DNA of 64,000 nucleotides from an uncultured Roseburia sp. (lineage in GTDB: Bacteria; Bacillota_A; Clostridia; Lachnospirales; Lachnospiraceae), in assembly GCA_900753715.1 (NCBI GenBank), contig CAAEAE010000112.1:14578-78577 (forward strand). Reading direction: 5' to 3'. How positions within the stretch are numbered: the first letter of the stretch is position 1; each line of letters opens with the position of its first letter. Positions 10,417 to 20,046 of this stretch are shown in pieces. Under the pieces are notes generated by a model, which had not been told where the DNA came from, ran no database searches, and worked only from the letters and a program-made list of their open reading frames with translations. Position numbers and translations under genes: made by a program.

Positions 10417-10537
10417 GTAAAAATAAACGTTATGGAGAATATGCACAAAATAAAGTGGCAATATGCACGATTTTAAGACACATTTATTGTGAAAAACAGA
10501 AATATTTTAAGTTTAGCTATATTATTTTACAAAAAGG

Positions 10538-10567
10538 TATACAAATAAAAAGAGTTTGTGCTATAAT
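10538..10567 (+). promoter_or_regulatory. Candidate sigma-A promoter of the second binding-protein operon
   Basis: TATAAT at 10562-10567 is preceded by TGC, an extended -10. A -35-like TATACA lies 18 bases upstream (10538-10543). It stands 47 bases before the lipoprotein start and after the GH27 terminator. Confidence 0.55.
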
Positions 10568-10613
10568 ACATTCATCAGGGAGATGACACATATCTCAACA
10601 AGGAGGGTAAAAC

Positions 10614-12200
10614 ATGAAGAAGAAATTTTTATCAGCGATGCTTGCTCTTTCCATGGTGCTTGGACTTACCGCATGTGGAAGCAACGGTGGCTCGGGAAAG
10701 GGTTCCGAGGCTACGACCGTATCGGGGGAGACGGAAGCAGTAGAAATCAATGGAATTACATATAATAAGGCGACAGACCTTACAACGGACGAGATTGAAC
10801 TGACGTATTTCCATTTTGACCAGGATGAAACCGTACAGTATCTTGCAGACCGTTTTATGGAGCTTTATCCGAATATCAAGGTAAACGCAGTCTATGAAAA
10901 CGTTGCAACCTATAATGATACGTTATTGACCTTGGTAAACAACCAGCAGACACCGGATGTGGTAATGTTCTCCGATGCAGACTTCGCACTGAGCAATATG
11001 TTAGTCAGAGATATTTCCGGTTACTGGGATTCAGACCCGGAGACACAGAATCTTGCAGATACCGTAAATGACTGTGGATTGGGATGTTACGAGACCAGCG
11101 CAAGATACGCAGTCCCAGTAAAATTCTTCCCGGGTGTTATGTACGTGGACTTAAACGTACTTGAGGCGTTAAACGTGGAAGTACCGAGCCGCAACTGGAC
11201 CTGGGATGAAATGATTCAGCTCATCAAGGACTGTACCGTACTCGATTCCCCGGACGGAATGGCTTATTACGGATGTGGCTATTATAACAGACTGGATTCT
11301 TACTACGGAATCGCAGCAGCCCAGACTATCAAGGGTGAGTTCGGATTTGACGGAACAGACTTTGACTTAGGCATCTGGGCAGTTGGAGAGCAGCAGTTCT
11401 CAGACTTAAAGCTTGGCGGATACATTGCACCGACAACCGAGACCCAGGAGATGGAAGACTGGATGGGTGACTGGGAAGCATGGTGCGGAGCATCCGGACA
11501 CGTTGCATTATTTACCGAAGCATTCTGGACCTATCAGGGAACCTGGGCAACCGAGGCATTTGACCAGTATGACTTAGACATCGTTCCTTATGTTGTACCG
11601 GCTGTAAGTGAAGAGGATGCAGTAAAAGACCATCATACCATTGCAACCATCGACTTTGGTGGAGTTACTACTTCCTGCCAGTATCCGCGTGAAGCATATG
11701 AGCTGTTAAAATTCATGAGCTTTGGCGTAGACGGATGGAAGACAAGAATCGAAGCATATAATGACGAGTCCATCACAAATGCATCCGGACTTGCACTTAA
11801 ATACGACGTAATGCCGGCACCAATCACCAAGAATGAAGAAGTATGGGATGCCTACATTGATATGTACTGCGCAGGCATGGACGATACCCATAAGGATTAC
11901 TGGAAAGAGTACTTTGCAAGCTGTATGCAGCCGATTCCTTACGGCTGGACCAGCATCGCAGGCTACTGGAACTATTGCAATGAGTACTTCAACAGCATCG
12001 GTATCCATGACCTCTGCGACAAGGGTGAGGCACAGGCTGCTGACTATGCAGTAGAGGCAACAGAGAAGGCAAATTATTTCCATGCAACTGCCATGTTAAA
12101 ATACTTCGGACCGTCCGGTTACAACGTACTGTCTGATGAGGAGATTGCTCTTTATGAGGGCATGGTAGCAGAAGACGGAGGAAGCAGCACCGAACAGTAG
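10614..12200 (+). CDS. Lipoprotein solute-binding protein of sugar ABC transporter
   Basis: A 528-residue extracellular binding protein. Signal peptide MKKKFLSAMLALSMVLGL ends in lipobox LTAC, giving lipid-anchored Cys21. The body matches family 1 solute-binding proteins (DEIELTYFHFDQDETVQYLA; TPDVVMFSDADFALSNML). Many Trp and Tyr residues fit oligosaccharide binding. AAGGAGGGT lies just upstream. It has its own promoter, so it may serve one of the permease pairs upstream. It is followed by a LamG-like lipoprotein and arabinofuranosidase genes, which suggests arabino-oligosaccharides as ligand (inference). Confidence 0.88.
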   Translation: MKKKFLSAMLALSMVLGLTACGSNGGSGKGSEATTVSGETEAVEINGITYNKATDLTTDEIELTYFHFDQDETVQYLADRFMELYPNIKVNAVYENVATYNDTLLTLVNNQQTPDVVMFSDADFALSNMLVRDISGYWDSDPETQNLADTVNDCGLGCYETSARYAVPVKFFPGVMYVDLNVLEALNVEVPSRNWTWDEMIQLIKDCTVLDSPDGMAYYGCGYYNRLDSYYGIAAAQTIKGEFGFDGTDFDLGIWAVGEQQFSDLKLGGYIAPTTETQEMEDWMGDWEAWCGASGHVALFTEAFWTYQGTWATEAFDQYDLDIVPYVVPAVSEEDAVKDHHTIATIDFGGVTTSCQYPREAYELLKFMSFGVDGWKTRIEAYNDESITNASGLALKYDVMPAPITKNEEVWDAYIDMYCAGMDDTHKDYWKEYFASCMQPIPYGWTSIAGYWNYCNEYFNSIGIHDLCDKGEAQAADYAVEATEKANYFHATAMLKYFGPSGYNVLSDEEIALYEGMVAEDGGSSTEQ

Positions 12201-12228
12201 GATATAAGCGAAAGCTGTATCATAGATC

Positions 12229-12252
12229 AGCCGGAAGCAGATTCTTCCGGCT
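12229..12252 (+). other. Stable intercistronic hairpin
   Basis: AGCCGGAAG (12229-12237) pairs perfectly with CTTCCGGCT (12244-12252). No T run follows, so it is more likely a processing or stability element between the binding-protein and LamG-like genes than a terminator. Confidence 0.6.
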
Positions 12253-12283
12253 GTATTCTGGAAGATTTTTAGGAGGGTAAGAG

Positions 12284-13879
12284 ATGAAGAAAAAAGTTTT
12301 GGCAGCACTGATGTGCGTAACCATGACAGCAACCATGTTTGCCGGATGTGGTGGAAATGACAGCAAGGATGCTGGCTCAAATGCAGCAGAGGGACAGCAG
12401 ACAGAGGCAAAGGAACAGGAACCGGAGACACAGGCAGCAGAAGAGCCTGCAACAGAGGAGGCATCTGCACCGGTTGCAGAGATGGCAGCACCGGAGGAAC
12501 TTCCGGCAGAGGCATTTGCACATATTACATTTGACGGCGATGATGAGGGATATAAGGCAGTAGCCCAGACCGACAATGTTGGGGACAATGACGGTGCAAC
12601 CTTCGGAATTGAAGAGACAGAGGCAAGTCTTGCATACGCCGACGGTGCAGTTGGAAAATGTCTGTACCTTGACGGAAACTATGGTCTTGACCTTGGTTTA
12701 CAGGCAACAAACACAGATACCTATACTGTATCTTTCTGGATGAACGCAGACAGACTTTCTACCTTTGGACCGACCTTACAGATGGGTTATAACATGGGAA
12801 AAGCAGCAGACGCAGGCAACGATGTTACATGGCTTAACGTAACACAGTCTGAGTGGGGCGCTGATTCCGCAAAGATTTTCCCAATCGTATGGAGCCGTAA
12901 CGAGGCATCTGATGCAGCAGACGGAACAGACTGCTGGCCATGGATGTACGCATTCGACAACGAGATTCACGGTAAGAGAGAATGGGTAATGGTAACTATC
13001 GTAAGCTCCGGTGAAGTACAAAACGGTGCAACCGGCGCAACAACCGTTGGTGCACAGTACTATGTAAACGGTGTGATGGTATATGATTCACAGGCAAACT
13101 ACTCAAGCAACGCGTACTTCGAATATACCTGGGATGCCAGCCTTGCTCCGAACATCATGCAGCCGGGCGACAATGAATTCAAGGCTTACTTCGGAATCAA
13201 CTACTGGGATACCGTATTCAAGGGCTATGTAGATGATTTATATGTATATGATACCGCATTGACCGCTGGTCAGGTTGCAACACTCTACCAGATGGGTGAC
13301 CCGAGTGTAACACCGGTTGCTCCGGAAGGTGACGCAGCAGAAGAAGAGACAGCAGAGACTTCGGCAATCACCATCACAGGAACAGCAGTAGGTGCTGAGG
13401 ACTGCACAACTGCTTTCTGGGGTGCACATTCTGAGACATGGGCAGTTGCAGAGGGTGAGTCCGTATCTAAGACATTTGTAAACTGGCATGGAGCAGAAGC
13501 TGCAAACTGGAACAACTTCGTTGTTGTATTACAGAACGTTGCAGATGCACATTCCGCTGATGATAATGCAGATTATGCTGAGTACGCAGTTGTCCGTTCC
13601 GACAACTATGGCTGGAAGGGTGAATTAAACACCGCTGCAAACGCAGATGAACTTGGCTGGGTACTTGAGAGCAACTGGAACTGGGATACATTTGCAGATG
13701 ATTTACAGGGTGCAACCGTTGTTGTAACTGTTACAAATAACGGAACAAACGCAGATGTAGTTGCAGATGTGACAACCGCTTCCGGTGCAACCTATCAGCA
13801 GAAATACGGCAACATTGCAGTAGACGGAGATTTATATTTCTGCCTTACCGTTGACAACTGCTGCCTGGATGTTCAGTAG
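12284..13879 (+). CDS. LamG-like carbohydrate-binding lipoprotein
   Basis: A 531-residue lipoprotein. The lipobox is AGC near residue 22, in FAGCGG. A Glu/Ala/Gln-rich linker (25-75) leads to a concanavalin A-like jelly-roll domain (~80-345; YTVSFWMNADRL, FKGYVDDLYVYD). A second acidic linker then joins a C-terminal beta-domain (~365-530; TTAFWGAHSETWAV, NWNNFVVVLQN) of the kind found in secreted carbohydrate-binding proteins. No catalytic signature is seen. It probably holds polysaccharide at the cell surface for the neighbouring importer. RBS AGGAGGG precedes ATG 12284. Confidence 0.75.
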   Translation: MKKKVLAALMCVTMTATMFAGCGGNDSKDAGSNAAEGQQTEAKEQEPETQAAEEPATEEASAPVAEMAAPEELPAEAFAHITFDGDDEGYKAVAQTDNVGDNDGATFGIEETEASLAYADGAVGKCLYLDGNYGLDLGLQATNTDTYTVSFWMNADRLSTFGPTLQMGYNMGKAADAGNDVTWLNVTQSEWGADSAKIFPIVWSRNEASDAADGTDCWPWMYAFDNEIHGKREWVMVTIVSSGEVQNGATGATTVGAQYYVNGVMVYDSQANYSSNAYFEYTWDASLAPNIMQPGDNEFKAYFGINYWDTVFKGYVDDLYVYDTALTAGQVATLYQMGDPSVTPVAPEGDAAEEETAETSAITITGTAVGAEDCTTAFWGAHSETWAVAEGESVSKTFVNWHGAEAANWNNFVVVLQNVADAHSADDNADYAEYAVVRSDNYGWKGELNTAANADELGWVLESNWNWDTFADDLQGATVVVTVTNNGTNADVVADVTTASGATYQQKYGNIAVDGDLYFCLTVDNCCLDVQ

Positions 13880-13897
13880 GATTTGAGCTTTTTACAT

Positions 13898-13928
13898 GGG
13901 GCTGCCGAATCTGGCGGCCCCAATTTTT
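13898..13928 (+). terminator. Intrinsic terminator after LamG-like lipoprotein gene
   Basis: GGGGCTGCC (13898-13906) pairs with GGCGGCCCC (13913-13921) around six bases, followed by AATTTTT. It may attenuate rather than end transcription, since the GH43 start follows within 20 bases. Confidence 0.8.
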
Positions 13929-13945
13929 ACCTGGGAGGACGAATT

Positions 13946-14899
13946 ATGCCGCAGACACTTGAATATAATGAACCATGGATTTTACAGAGAGCGGATCCTT
14001 ACGTATATCTGCACACGGATGGCTGGTATTATTTTACTGCATCAGTGCCGGCATATGATGCAATTATTTTAAGAAGGGCAAAGACACTGGCTGGTCTTGC
14101 AGATGCCGAGGAAAAGGTTATCTGGACAAAGCATAAAAGCGGTCCGATGAGCAAACATATCTGGGCACCGGAGCTTCATTATCTGTTTGGAAAATGGTAT
14201 GTTTATTTTGCAGGCGGAGAAGAGGAGGATATCTGGAAAATACGCCCGTATGTGCTCGAATGTCAGGGACAGGACCCGTATGAGGATTCCTGGATTGAAA
14301 AAGGAAAAATGAGACGTGCGTCGGAGGATGAATTTTCATTTGAAGCATTTTCACTGGATGCAACGGTCTTTGAAAATAAGGGCGAATGGTATTACGTCTG
14401 GGCAGAGAAGGTTGGTGTCGGAAAACAGATTTCCAATCTCTACATTGCAAAGATGGAGAACGGTTATACCTTAAAGACTGTTCAGGTACTGCTGACCACA
14501 CCGGATTATGACTGGGAGCGCATCGGCTTCTGGGTAAACGAGGGACCTTCGGTAATCCATCACGATGGCAGGCTGTTTTTGACCTATTCGGCAAGTGAGA
14601 CTGGAACTGCCTACTGCGTGGGAATGTTGACCGCAGACGAGGACAGCGATTTGTTGGACCCGCGTTCCTGGAGCAAAGAGCGCTATCCGGTCTTAAAGAG
14701 CTTCCCGGACAAAGAGATTTACGGACCGGGACACAATTCCTTTACGAAGGATGAGAATGGAAACGATATCATGGTTTACCATGCAAGAAAGGAATCCGTG
14801 ATTGAGGGAGATCCGCTGTATAACCCGAACCGCCATGCCATGTTGATGAAGTTTGGCTGGAACGAAGAGGGAAGACCGGTATTTTCCTATGATAATTAA
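13946..14899 (+). CDS. Glycoside hydrolase family 43, exo-alpha-L-arabinofuranosidase-like
   Basis: Start ATG 13946 follows GGGAGG (13933-13938) and gives 317 residues; an earlier in-frame start at 13883 would translate the terminator. The five-bladed propeller fold of GH43 is indicated by the catalytic trio: base Asp17 (RADPYV), pKa-tuning Asp138 (SLDATV) and acid Glu199 (NEGPSV). Motifs [15 protein letters not shown] and IWAPELH resemble the subfamily of exo-1,5-alpha-L-arabinofuranosidases. There is no signal peptide, so it is cytoplasmic. The GH51 gene follows after 14 bp in the same operon. Confidence 0.85.
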   Translation: MPQTLEYNEPWILQRADPYVYLHTDGWYYFTASVPAYDAIILRRAKTLAGLADAEEKVIWTKHKSGPMSKHIWAPELHYLFGKWYVYFAGGEEEDIWKIRPYVLECQGQDPYEDSWIEKGKMRRASEDEFSFEAFSLDATVFENKGEWYYVWAEKVGVGKQISNLYIAKMENGYTLKTVQVLLTTPDYDWERIGFWVNEGPSVIHHDGRLFLTYSASETGTAYCVGMLTADEDSDLLDPRSWSKERYPVLKSFPDKEIYGPGHNSFTKDENGNDIMVYHARKESVIEGDPLYNPNRHAMLMKFGWNEEGRPVFSYDN

Positions 14900-14913
14900 A
14901 AAAGGAGCATCGC

Positions 14914-16425
14914 ATGGCAAAATTAATCATAAATGAAGAGAAAAAGCAGGCACATATCGAGCCGGAAATTTACGGCCATTTTTCGGAACATCTGGGAAGA
15001 TGTATCTACGAGGGAATTTATGTGGGAGAAAATTCCGAAATCCCGAATGTCAACGGGATGCGTACCGATGTTGTGGAAGCGTTAAAGGAACTGAAAGTTC
15101 CGGTACTGCGCTGGCCGGGCGGCTGTTTTGCGGACGAATACCACTGGAAGGACGGAATCGGCCCCAAAGAAGGCAGAAAGAAAATGATTAACACCCACTG
15201 GGGCGGCGTGGTGGAGGACAACAGCTTCGGAACTCACGAATATATGGAACTCTGTCGTCAGCTTGGCTGTAAGACTTATGTAAATGGAAATCTCGGAAGC
15301 GGAACCGTACAGGAAATGTCCGAGTGGGTCGAGTATATGACTTTTCACGGTGTATCTCCGATGGCGGATTTGCGTGCGAAAAACGGACACGAAGAGCCTT
15401 GGACCGTCGATTATTTTGGCGTCGGCAACGAAAACTGGGGCTGCGGCGGAAACATGACACCGGAATATTATGGAAATGAGTACCGCAGATATCAGACCTA
15501 CGTGCGTAATTATAATCCAGAGAAGCCAGTCAAAAAAATCTGCTGTGGTGCAAATGTGGACGATTATCACTGGACGAAGGGTGTCCTTTCCACAACCTAT
15601 GACCATGCAGAAGGAGCGCACGGATTTATGGACGGACTTTCCCTGCATTATTATGTGCATCCGGAAGGCTGGGAGATAAAGGGAAGCGCGACGGATTTTG
15701 ATGAGGAAGTCTGGTATAAGACGTTAAATAAAGCACTTTATATGGATACGTTAATTACACGTCATGGACATATCATGGATGAGTATGACCCGGATAAAAA
15801 AGTGGGCATGGTTGTAGATGAGTGGGGAACCTGGTATACTTGTGAACCGGGCACCAACCCTGGATTCTTATATCAGCAGAACACAGTAAGAGACGCACTG
15901 GTTGCCGGAATTACGTTAAATATCTTTAACAAGCATGCAGACCGCGTGAAAATGGCAGCATTGGCGCAGATGGTCAATGTATTACAGGCAGTGCTTTTGA
16001 CCGAAGGCGATAAGATGATTAAAACGCCAACCTATCATGTGATGCACATGTACCGCCATCATCAGGATGCTGATTTGTTAGAGAGTACGCTCACCGGCAC
16101 AGGCGAAATCGGAATCGGTGAGTGGAAGGTGCCGAATGTGACAGAGTCCGTGTCCATGGACAAAGAGGGTATCATCACAATTACCTTGAACAATCTGTCT
16201 GTGGAAGCAGCAGAGATGGTGGAGATACAGTTTGCAGGAAGCGGCTACCGTGTGACGGAAGCCAATATCGTAACCGGAAAGAATATGCGCGACCACAATA
16301 CCTTTGAGGCACCGGAGACGGTGGTGGAGCAGGCATTTTCCGATTATAAGGAGACGTCTGAGACAATCGCAGTGACCCTTCCGGTAAACAGCGTTGTGGA
16401 GCTTCGTGTCTCCAAAGTAAAATAA
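14914..16425 (+). CDS. abfA: Alpha-N-arabinofuranosidase, GH51
   Basis: A 503-residue cytoplasmic enzyme removing non-reducing alpha-L-arabinofuranosyl units from arabinan or arabinoxylan oligosaccharides. Family marks: [17 protein letters not shown] at the N-terminus, [13 protein letters not shown], acid/base Glu173 in GVGNENWG, nucleophile Glu303 in [11 protein letters not shown]-terminal beta-sandwich starts near 385. Length is typical for the family. AAAGGAG lies just before ATG 14914. It completes the binding protein / LamG / GH43 / GH51 unit. Confidence 0.95.
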   Translation: MAKLIINEEKKQAHIEPEIYGHFSEHLGRCIYEGIYVGENSEIPNVNGMRTDVVEALKELKVPVLRWPGGCFADEYHWKDGIGPKEGRKKMINTHWGGVVEDNSFGTHEYMELCRQLGCKTYVNGNLGSGTVQEMSEWVEYMTFHGVSPMADLRAKNGHEEPWTVDYFGVGNENWGCGGNMTPEYYGNEYRRYQTYVRNYNPEKPVKKICCGANVDDYHWTKGVLSTTYDHAEGAHGFMDGLSLHYYVHPEGWEIKGSATDFDEEVWYKTLNKALYMDTLITRHGHIMDEYDPDKKVGMVVDEWGTWYTCEPGTNPGFLYQQNTVRDALVAGITLNIFNKHADRVKMAALAQMVNVLQAVLLTEGDKMIKTPTYHVMHMYRHHQDADLLESTLTGTGEIGIGEWKVPNVTESVSMDKEGIITITLNNLSVEAAEMVEIQFAGSGYRVTEANIVTGKNMRDHNTFEAPETVVEQAFSDYKETSETIAVTLPVNSVVELRVSKVK

Positions 16426-16454
16426 ATGTGTCAACCTCTATAAAATGAATATAC

Positions 16455-16493
16455 CCAGGGGAACGGGGGCTGCTTGTCAGCTCCCGTTTCCTG
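16455..16493 (+). repeat. Long imperfect inverted repeat after abfA (terminator-like or operator)
   Basis: CAGGGGAACGGGGGCTG pairs with CAGCTCCCGTTTCCTG around a five-base loop; mismatches are only G:T type. No T run follows. The repeat also contains the -35 hexamer of the next promoter, so it could act on DNA, RNA, or both. Confidence 0.7.
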
Positions 16494-16502
16494 CTCTATA
16501 AT
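16474..16502 (+). promoter_or_regulatory. Sigma-A promoter upstream of the DUF6171 gene
   Basis: TTGTCA (16474-16479), 17-base spacer, consensus TATAAT (16497-16502). The predicted start would lie very close to the ribosome-binding site of the gene at 16521. Confidence 0.65.
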
Positions 16503-16520
16503 AAATTGCGGGAGAGAAAC

Positions 16521-16763
16521 ATGGCTCAGATTTGTAAAAAATGCCTTCTGCGGGAAATGGCGGAGGCAGACCAGAAAATGATTCAAAAATATAAGGACGC
16601 CATCAGATTAGAAGACCAGGTGGACGAAGAGACTTACGAAAAGCGTCTTAACAGATGCAGGGAGTGTGATTTGTTAAATGCTGGAACCTGCGGTGCGTGT
16701 GGCTGCTATGTGGAGCTGCGTGCGGCTGCGAAAGTCGGAACCTGTCCCCATAAGCACTGGTGA
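16521..16763 (+). CDS. DUF6171-type small zinc-ribbon-like protein
   Basis: 80 residues from ATG 16521, preceded by GGGAGAG. Cysteines occur as CKKC (residues 5-8), CREC (~46-49), then CGACGC (~57-62) and a final CPH, a pattern fitting two metal-binding knuckles. This matches DUF6171, a small Clostridia/Firmicutes protein of unknown role. An earlier in-frame TTG at 16506 lacks a proper ribosome-binding site. The thyX promoter overlaps its stop codon. Confidence 0.75.
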   Translation: MAQICKKCLLREMAEADQKMIQKYKDAIRLEDQVDEETYEKRLNRCRECDLLNAGTCGACGCYVELRAAAKVGTCPHKHW

Positions 16764-16788
16764 CAAGAAGCGGGAACTGTGTTATAAT
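16760..16788 (+). promoter_or_regulatory. Sigma-A promoter of thyX
   Basis: GTGACA (16760-16765), 17-base spacer, TATAAT (16783-16788). It overlaps the TGA stop of the preceding gene; ATG of thyX is 30 bases downstream behind AAAGGA. Confidence 0.7.
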
Positions 16789-16817
16789 GTTGAAATTGCA
16801 ATAAGAAAGGAAACATT

Positions 16818-17495
16818 ATGGGCACAGTTACAATTTTAGAGGAAACAACGAAGAATCCAATCTCGCTGATGGGACAGCGCGCCGGTGTATGCTGGGGTGC
16901 AGATGTGAGCAATCAGGATAAAAACTATAAACGTGGTTTGGACTGCATGAAATCCGGACACGGCAGAGTATTAGAATATGTCAATGTGGAAATGATTATT
17001 GATGGCTATTCTGCCCGTGTGATAAGAGAGTGGTATACGCATATCGGTGGGGCACCGACAAGACTTCAGGCAAGCACCCGTTACATCAATTACAATGACT
17101 TTTCCTATACCATGCCGGCATCAGTGGCAAAGAACGATGCCGCACGCGAGCGCTATGAGAAGCTGATGAAGGAAATCGGCGAGACCTGCCGCTACTTAAA
17201 CGAAGAGTGCGGGATTCCGCGTGAGGATGCGGCACTGCTTCTTCCACTCGGAATGTCTACAAAAATAGTTGATAAGCGAAACCTCAGAAACCTCATGGAT
17301 ATGAGCCGTCAGCGCATGTGCAACCGCGCAAACTGGGAATACCGCAACCTTTATCATGATATCTGCGAGGCATTATCCGCAGTTTCCGAGGAGTGGAGCT
17401 ATGTGGTAGACAATTATTTCATGCCAAAATGCAAGGAATTAGGCTACTGTCCGGAGAAATTTTCCTGCGGAATGATGCCAAAGAAAGAGGACTAG
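16818..17495 (+). CDS. thyX: FAD-dependent thymidylate synthase ThyX, divergent
   Basis: 225 residues. ThyX makes dTMP from dUMP using FAD and methylene-THF. The helix-loop region REWYTHIGGAPTRLQASTRY (about 71-90) aligns with the classic RQWFRHR...SxR signature. The His and the final Ser/Arg are kept, but the flanking arginines of RHR are replaced and two residues are inserted. The C-terminal part (CEALSAVSEEWSYVVDNYFMPKC) carries the usual dUMP-side helices. This variant form is seen in related Clostridia. It is convergent with the MATE gene. Function is likely but the altered flavin-binding motif deserves note. Confidence 0.8.
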   Translation: MGTVTILEETTKNPISLMGQRAGVCWGADVSNQDKNYKRGLDCMKSGHGRVLEYVNVEMIIDGYSARVIREWYTHIGGAPTRLQASTRYINYNDFSYTMPASVAKNDAARERYEKLMKEIGETCRYLNEECGIPREDAALLLPLGMSTKIVDKRNLRNLMDMSRQRMCNRANWEYRNLYHDICEALSAVSEEWSYVVDNYFMPKCKELGYCPEKFSCGMMPKKED

Positions 17496-17505
17496 AAGCA
17501 AACAG

Positions 17506-18900
17506 CTATTTTCGGAGGGCTTCTTCCCGCTTCCGAAAAATCCGTGGGAAGGAGCTAAAGATTGCAATGGCGGTGATGATTCCAGCCACCAAATCAGCGA
17601 TTCCCTCTGATAAGTAAACACCCTTAAAGCCAAGGTAATGGGTCAGAAGAAAACAGAGCGGAATTAAGATGATGACCTTTCTGGTCACTGCAAGAATCAG
17701 CGCTAGTTTTGCCTGCCCCAGGGCGATATTGACATTCTGGAGGGTCATCTGCACAAAAAACATGATGGAGCCCATTAAAAACAGCGGACAATACTCTTTT
17801 ACAATCGCCGTGACGGATTCGCTGGCTGAAAACAGATGCGCGTAGAGTTCCGGCATCATAAGTGAAAACGACCAGATGGAAATACAGAAAACAAAGGCAA
17901 TCACAGTGACGTATGTGATGCCTTTTTTTAAACGGTAAGTGTCCCCTTTTCCGTAATTGTAGCTGACAAAGGGCTGCACACCGTTTCCAAGCCCGTTAAG
18001 CGGCAGAGAGATTAGCTGAAGGGCACTTAACATGACGGTTAAGGCGGCCGTGTAATCTTTATTGCCTCCGGTTGCGCGGTTTAGGTTGATATTAAACACA
18101 ACCTGAATTGCACATTCGGTAATTGTCATCACAAATGGTGTAATGCCAAGAGAGAGGATGCCAAGACACCTTTCATGGGAAAGCCGCATTTCCGGAATCC
18201 GGAAATGGAAGATGCTCTTTTTGGTGAGGAAAAAGAGTATCACACACACGCAGGAGCAGAGCTGGGAAATAACAGTTGCAAGGCTTGACCCCTGGACACC
18301 CATGTGGAGGGAAAAGATAAAAATTGGGTCTAACAGAATGTTGATGAACGCGCCAAGCAGAACCGAGCTCATGGCAAACATGGAGTAGCCCTGCGTTAAA
18401 ATAAATGGATTTAAGCCCTGTGCTAACATAACAAATACGGTTCCGCAGGCGTAAATTTTCAGGTAAGAAACGGCGAGTTCTATTGCGCTTTGCGGACAGC
18501 CAAACAGCGTCACAATTTCTCTGGAAAAGAGAAATGTCACGACGCCGATGAAAATTCCAAGCAACACAAGTAAGGAGAAGGCGGTATTGAAAATCCGGTT
18601 TGCTTCCGGATGGTCGCCTTCTCCTAATTTTATGCCGGCTCTCGGCGCACCGCCGAGACCGACAAGATTTGCAAAAGCCTGAATAATCAGTGTGATGGGG
18701 AGTACAATTCCAAGAGCCGCTAACGCATCCATTCCGGAATTTTCAATCCGGGAAACATACATTCTGTCTACGATATTGTAGAGAAAGGTGATGAGCTGTG
18801 CGATGACAGCCGGGATGGAGAGTCGTACGATGAGCGGAAGGATGCTGCCACTCCCTAATTGTGTCGTAATATCCTGTTGTGTTTTCTTCGCGTGTAACAT
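17506..18900 (-). CDS. MATE family multidrug efflux transporter
   Basis: 464 residues with twelve predicted membrane spans in two MatE halves (N half from PLIVRLSIPAVIAQLITFLY; C half from LSLGITPFVMTITECAIQ). MATE proteins export cationic drugs or metabolites in exchange for Na+ or H+. Start ATG at 18900-18898 gives MLHAKKTQQDITTQLGSGS, typical for the family. Its 3' end contains a hairpin facing thyX. The substrate cannot be inferred from sequence. Confidence 0.93.
   Translation of the reverse strand: MLHAKKTQQDITTQLGSGSILPLIVRLSIPAVIAQLITFLYNIVDRMYVSRIENSGMDALAALGIVLPITLIIQAFANLVGLGGAPRAGIKLGEGDHPEANRIFNTAFSLLVLLGIFIGVVTFLFSREIVTLFGCPQSAIELAVSYLKIYACGTVFVMLAQGLNPFILTQGYSMFAMSSVLLGAFINILLDPIFIFSLHMGVQGSSLATVISQLCSCVCVILFFLTKKSIFHFRIPEMRLSHERCLGILSLGITPFVMTITECAIQVVFNINLNRATGGNKDYTAALTVMLSALQLISLPLNGLGNGVQPFVSYNYGKGDTYRLKKGITYVTVIAFVFCISIWSFSLMMPELYAHLFSASESVTAIVKEYCPLFLMGSIMFFVQMTLQNVNIALGQAKLALILAVTRKVIILIPLCFLLTHYLGFKGVYLSEGIADLVAGIITAIAIFSSFPRIFRKREEALRK
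17509..17539. terminator. Candidate terminator between thyX and the MATE gene
   Basis: TTTTCGGA (17509-17516) and TCCGAAAA (17532-17539) form a stem with flanking A/T runs, so it could work in both directions. It lies within the last codons of the MATE gene. Confidence 0.5.
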
Positions 18901-18929
18901 TTCTTATTTTACCAAAATCATTTTCTTTT

Positions 18930-19856
18930 TTATTCTGCTACCTCAATCGGAGCATAATTTAAGCTGACACGGATGTCCTGACCGTAGTTTCCGAAGGATT
19001 TGCCAAACAACGTCAGACCGCCTACATGTGCCGCATCGTCTTCAACTGCCATGCGGAAACGGATTCCACTGCGGTAATCTAAGTCAAAGCTGTCAATCGT
19101 CACATCCGAAATCTTAAGACCGTCAATGTAGGTTCCCTTCTTATTAATTACAAGTAATTTTAAAAGACCATACTGGTTCCAGTTCTGCGGCCACCAGTCC
19201 GGGGTAAATAAGCCCTTTACATCGCCGAAATCGCCAGGGGAAGTCCAGGTGCCGACGCAGACGTCATTTAAATAGAAGCTGATATCACTCGGCCAGACAT
19301 TGTTGATGCCGGGAGCCTCGGAGCTTAACTCTGCGGAAATTGTAATCTGGGTAATCCGCTGGGAGCTTGGGATAAAATTCGGGATGACATACTCGACATA
19401 TCCTTTGGTGAACCAGAGGATATCTGCATTGTAGCGGTCCGGGTGCTCAAAATATCTCGCGTCGTCAACCTCGCCGATTAACGCTTTGCTTGAAGCAAGT
19501 CCACAGGTAGGGCAGATATTGTAGCTGGAATAGTGACCGACTTTTAACTCGGTGTTGTAAACATTCTGGAAATCCTCCGGCTTTTCCAGATCAATCAGAA
19601 TTTTATCAAGATGCACGGAGCAGATTTTCTGATTGCCGTGTCCGGCGGACTCACTCGATGTGCTGATAAGTCCACTGCTTTCGAGCTTTTTGATGTGTCC
19701 GGTCAGAGCGCCGTTTGTGATGTTTAAGCGGGAAGCAAGCTCATTCATGCTCATATTATTGTTTTCTAAAAGAATATTCAGGATCTGAACGCGGACGTCA
19801 GAACCGAGAGCTTTAAAAATTTCTAATCCATCGTTAAGAGAAGTAATGTGTAACAA
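18930..19856 (-). CDS. ArsR-type transcriptional regulator with beta-rich C-terminal ligand domain
   Basis: 308 residues. The first ~85 form an ArsR winged helix (IFKALGSDVRVQILNILLE; MNELASRLNITNGALTGHIKKLE). A CPTC motif at ~116 may bind metal or structure a linker. The remaining ~190 residues are Trp- and Asp-rich beta strands (TQITISAELSSEAPG, SDISFYLNDVCVGTW) resembling a galactose-binding-like jelly roll, a plausible sugar sensor. It is much longer than metal-sensing ArsR proteins (~100 residues). It faces the GH43/GH127 operon across 282 bp, so control of that operon by an arabinose-containing ligand is inferred. Confidence 0.8.
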   Translation of the reverse strand: MLHITSLNDGLEIFKALGSDVRVQILNILLENNNMSMNELASRLNITNGALTGHIKKLESSGLISTSSESAGHGNQKICSVHLDKILIDLEKPEDFQNVYNTELKVGHYSSYNICPTCGLASSKALIGEVDDARYFEHPDRYNADILWFTKGYVEYVIPNFIPSSQRITQITISAELSSEAPGINNVWPSDISFYLNDVCVGTWTSPGDFGDVKGLFTPDWWPQNWNQYGLLKLLVINKKGTYIDGLKISDVTIDSFDLDYRSGIRFRMAVEDDAAHVGGLTLFGKSFGNYGQDIRVSLNYAPIEVAE

Positions 19857-19931
19857 GGCAGAAACCCTCCATTTGTATCATGCGGACAACAGCCAGAAGT
19901 CCGTGTTTTCGTCATTTTTTTCTTAAAAAAT

Positions 19932-19960
19932 ATTATAAGAAAAATCCGCTTTTTCGTCAA
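19932..19960 (-). promoter_or_regulatory. Sigma-A promoter of the ArsR-type regulator
   Basis: On the minus strand TTGACG (complement of 19955-19960), 17-base spacer, TATAAT (complement of 19932-19937). TTTTCGTCA, which includes part of this -35, is repeated at 19906-19914 and, with one inserted base, near 20009-20018. These may be operator copies. Confidence 0.7.
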
Positions 19961-20046
19961 TTTAATTCTGTCTTAATAATTTGGATTCCGCTAAAAAGAA
20001 GTCCTAAATTTTCCGTCAAAATCGGTCAGAAGAAAAGATAAAATAC

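Noticed and set aside
12525..13715. Several open frames on the minus strand opposite the LamG-like gene
   Set aside because: Mirror-frame artefacts of the GCA/GAA-rich coding strand without RBS.
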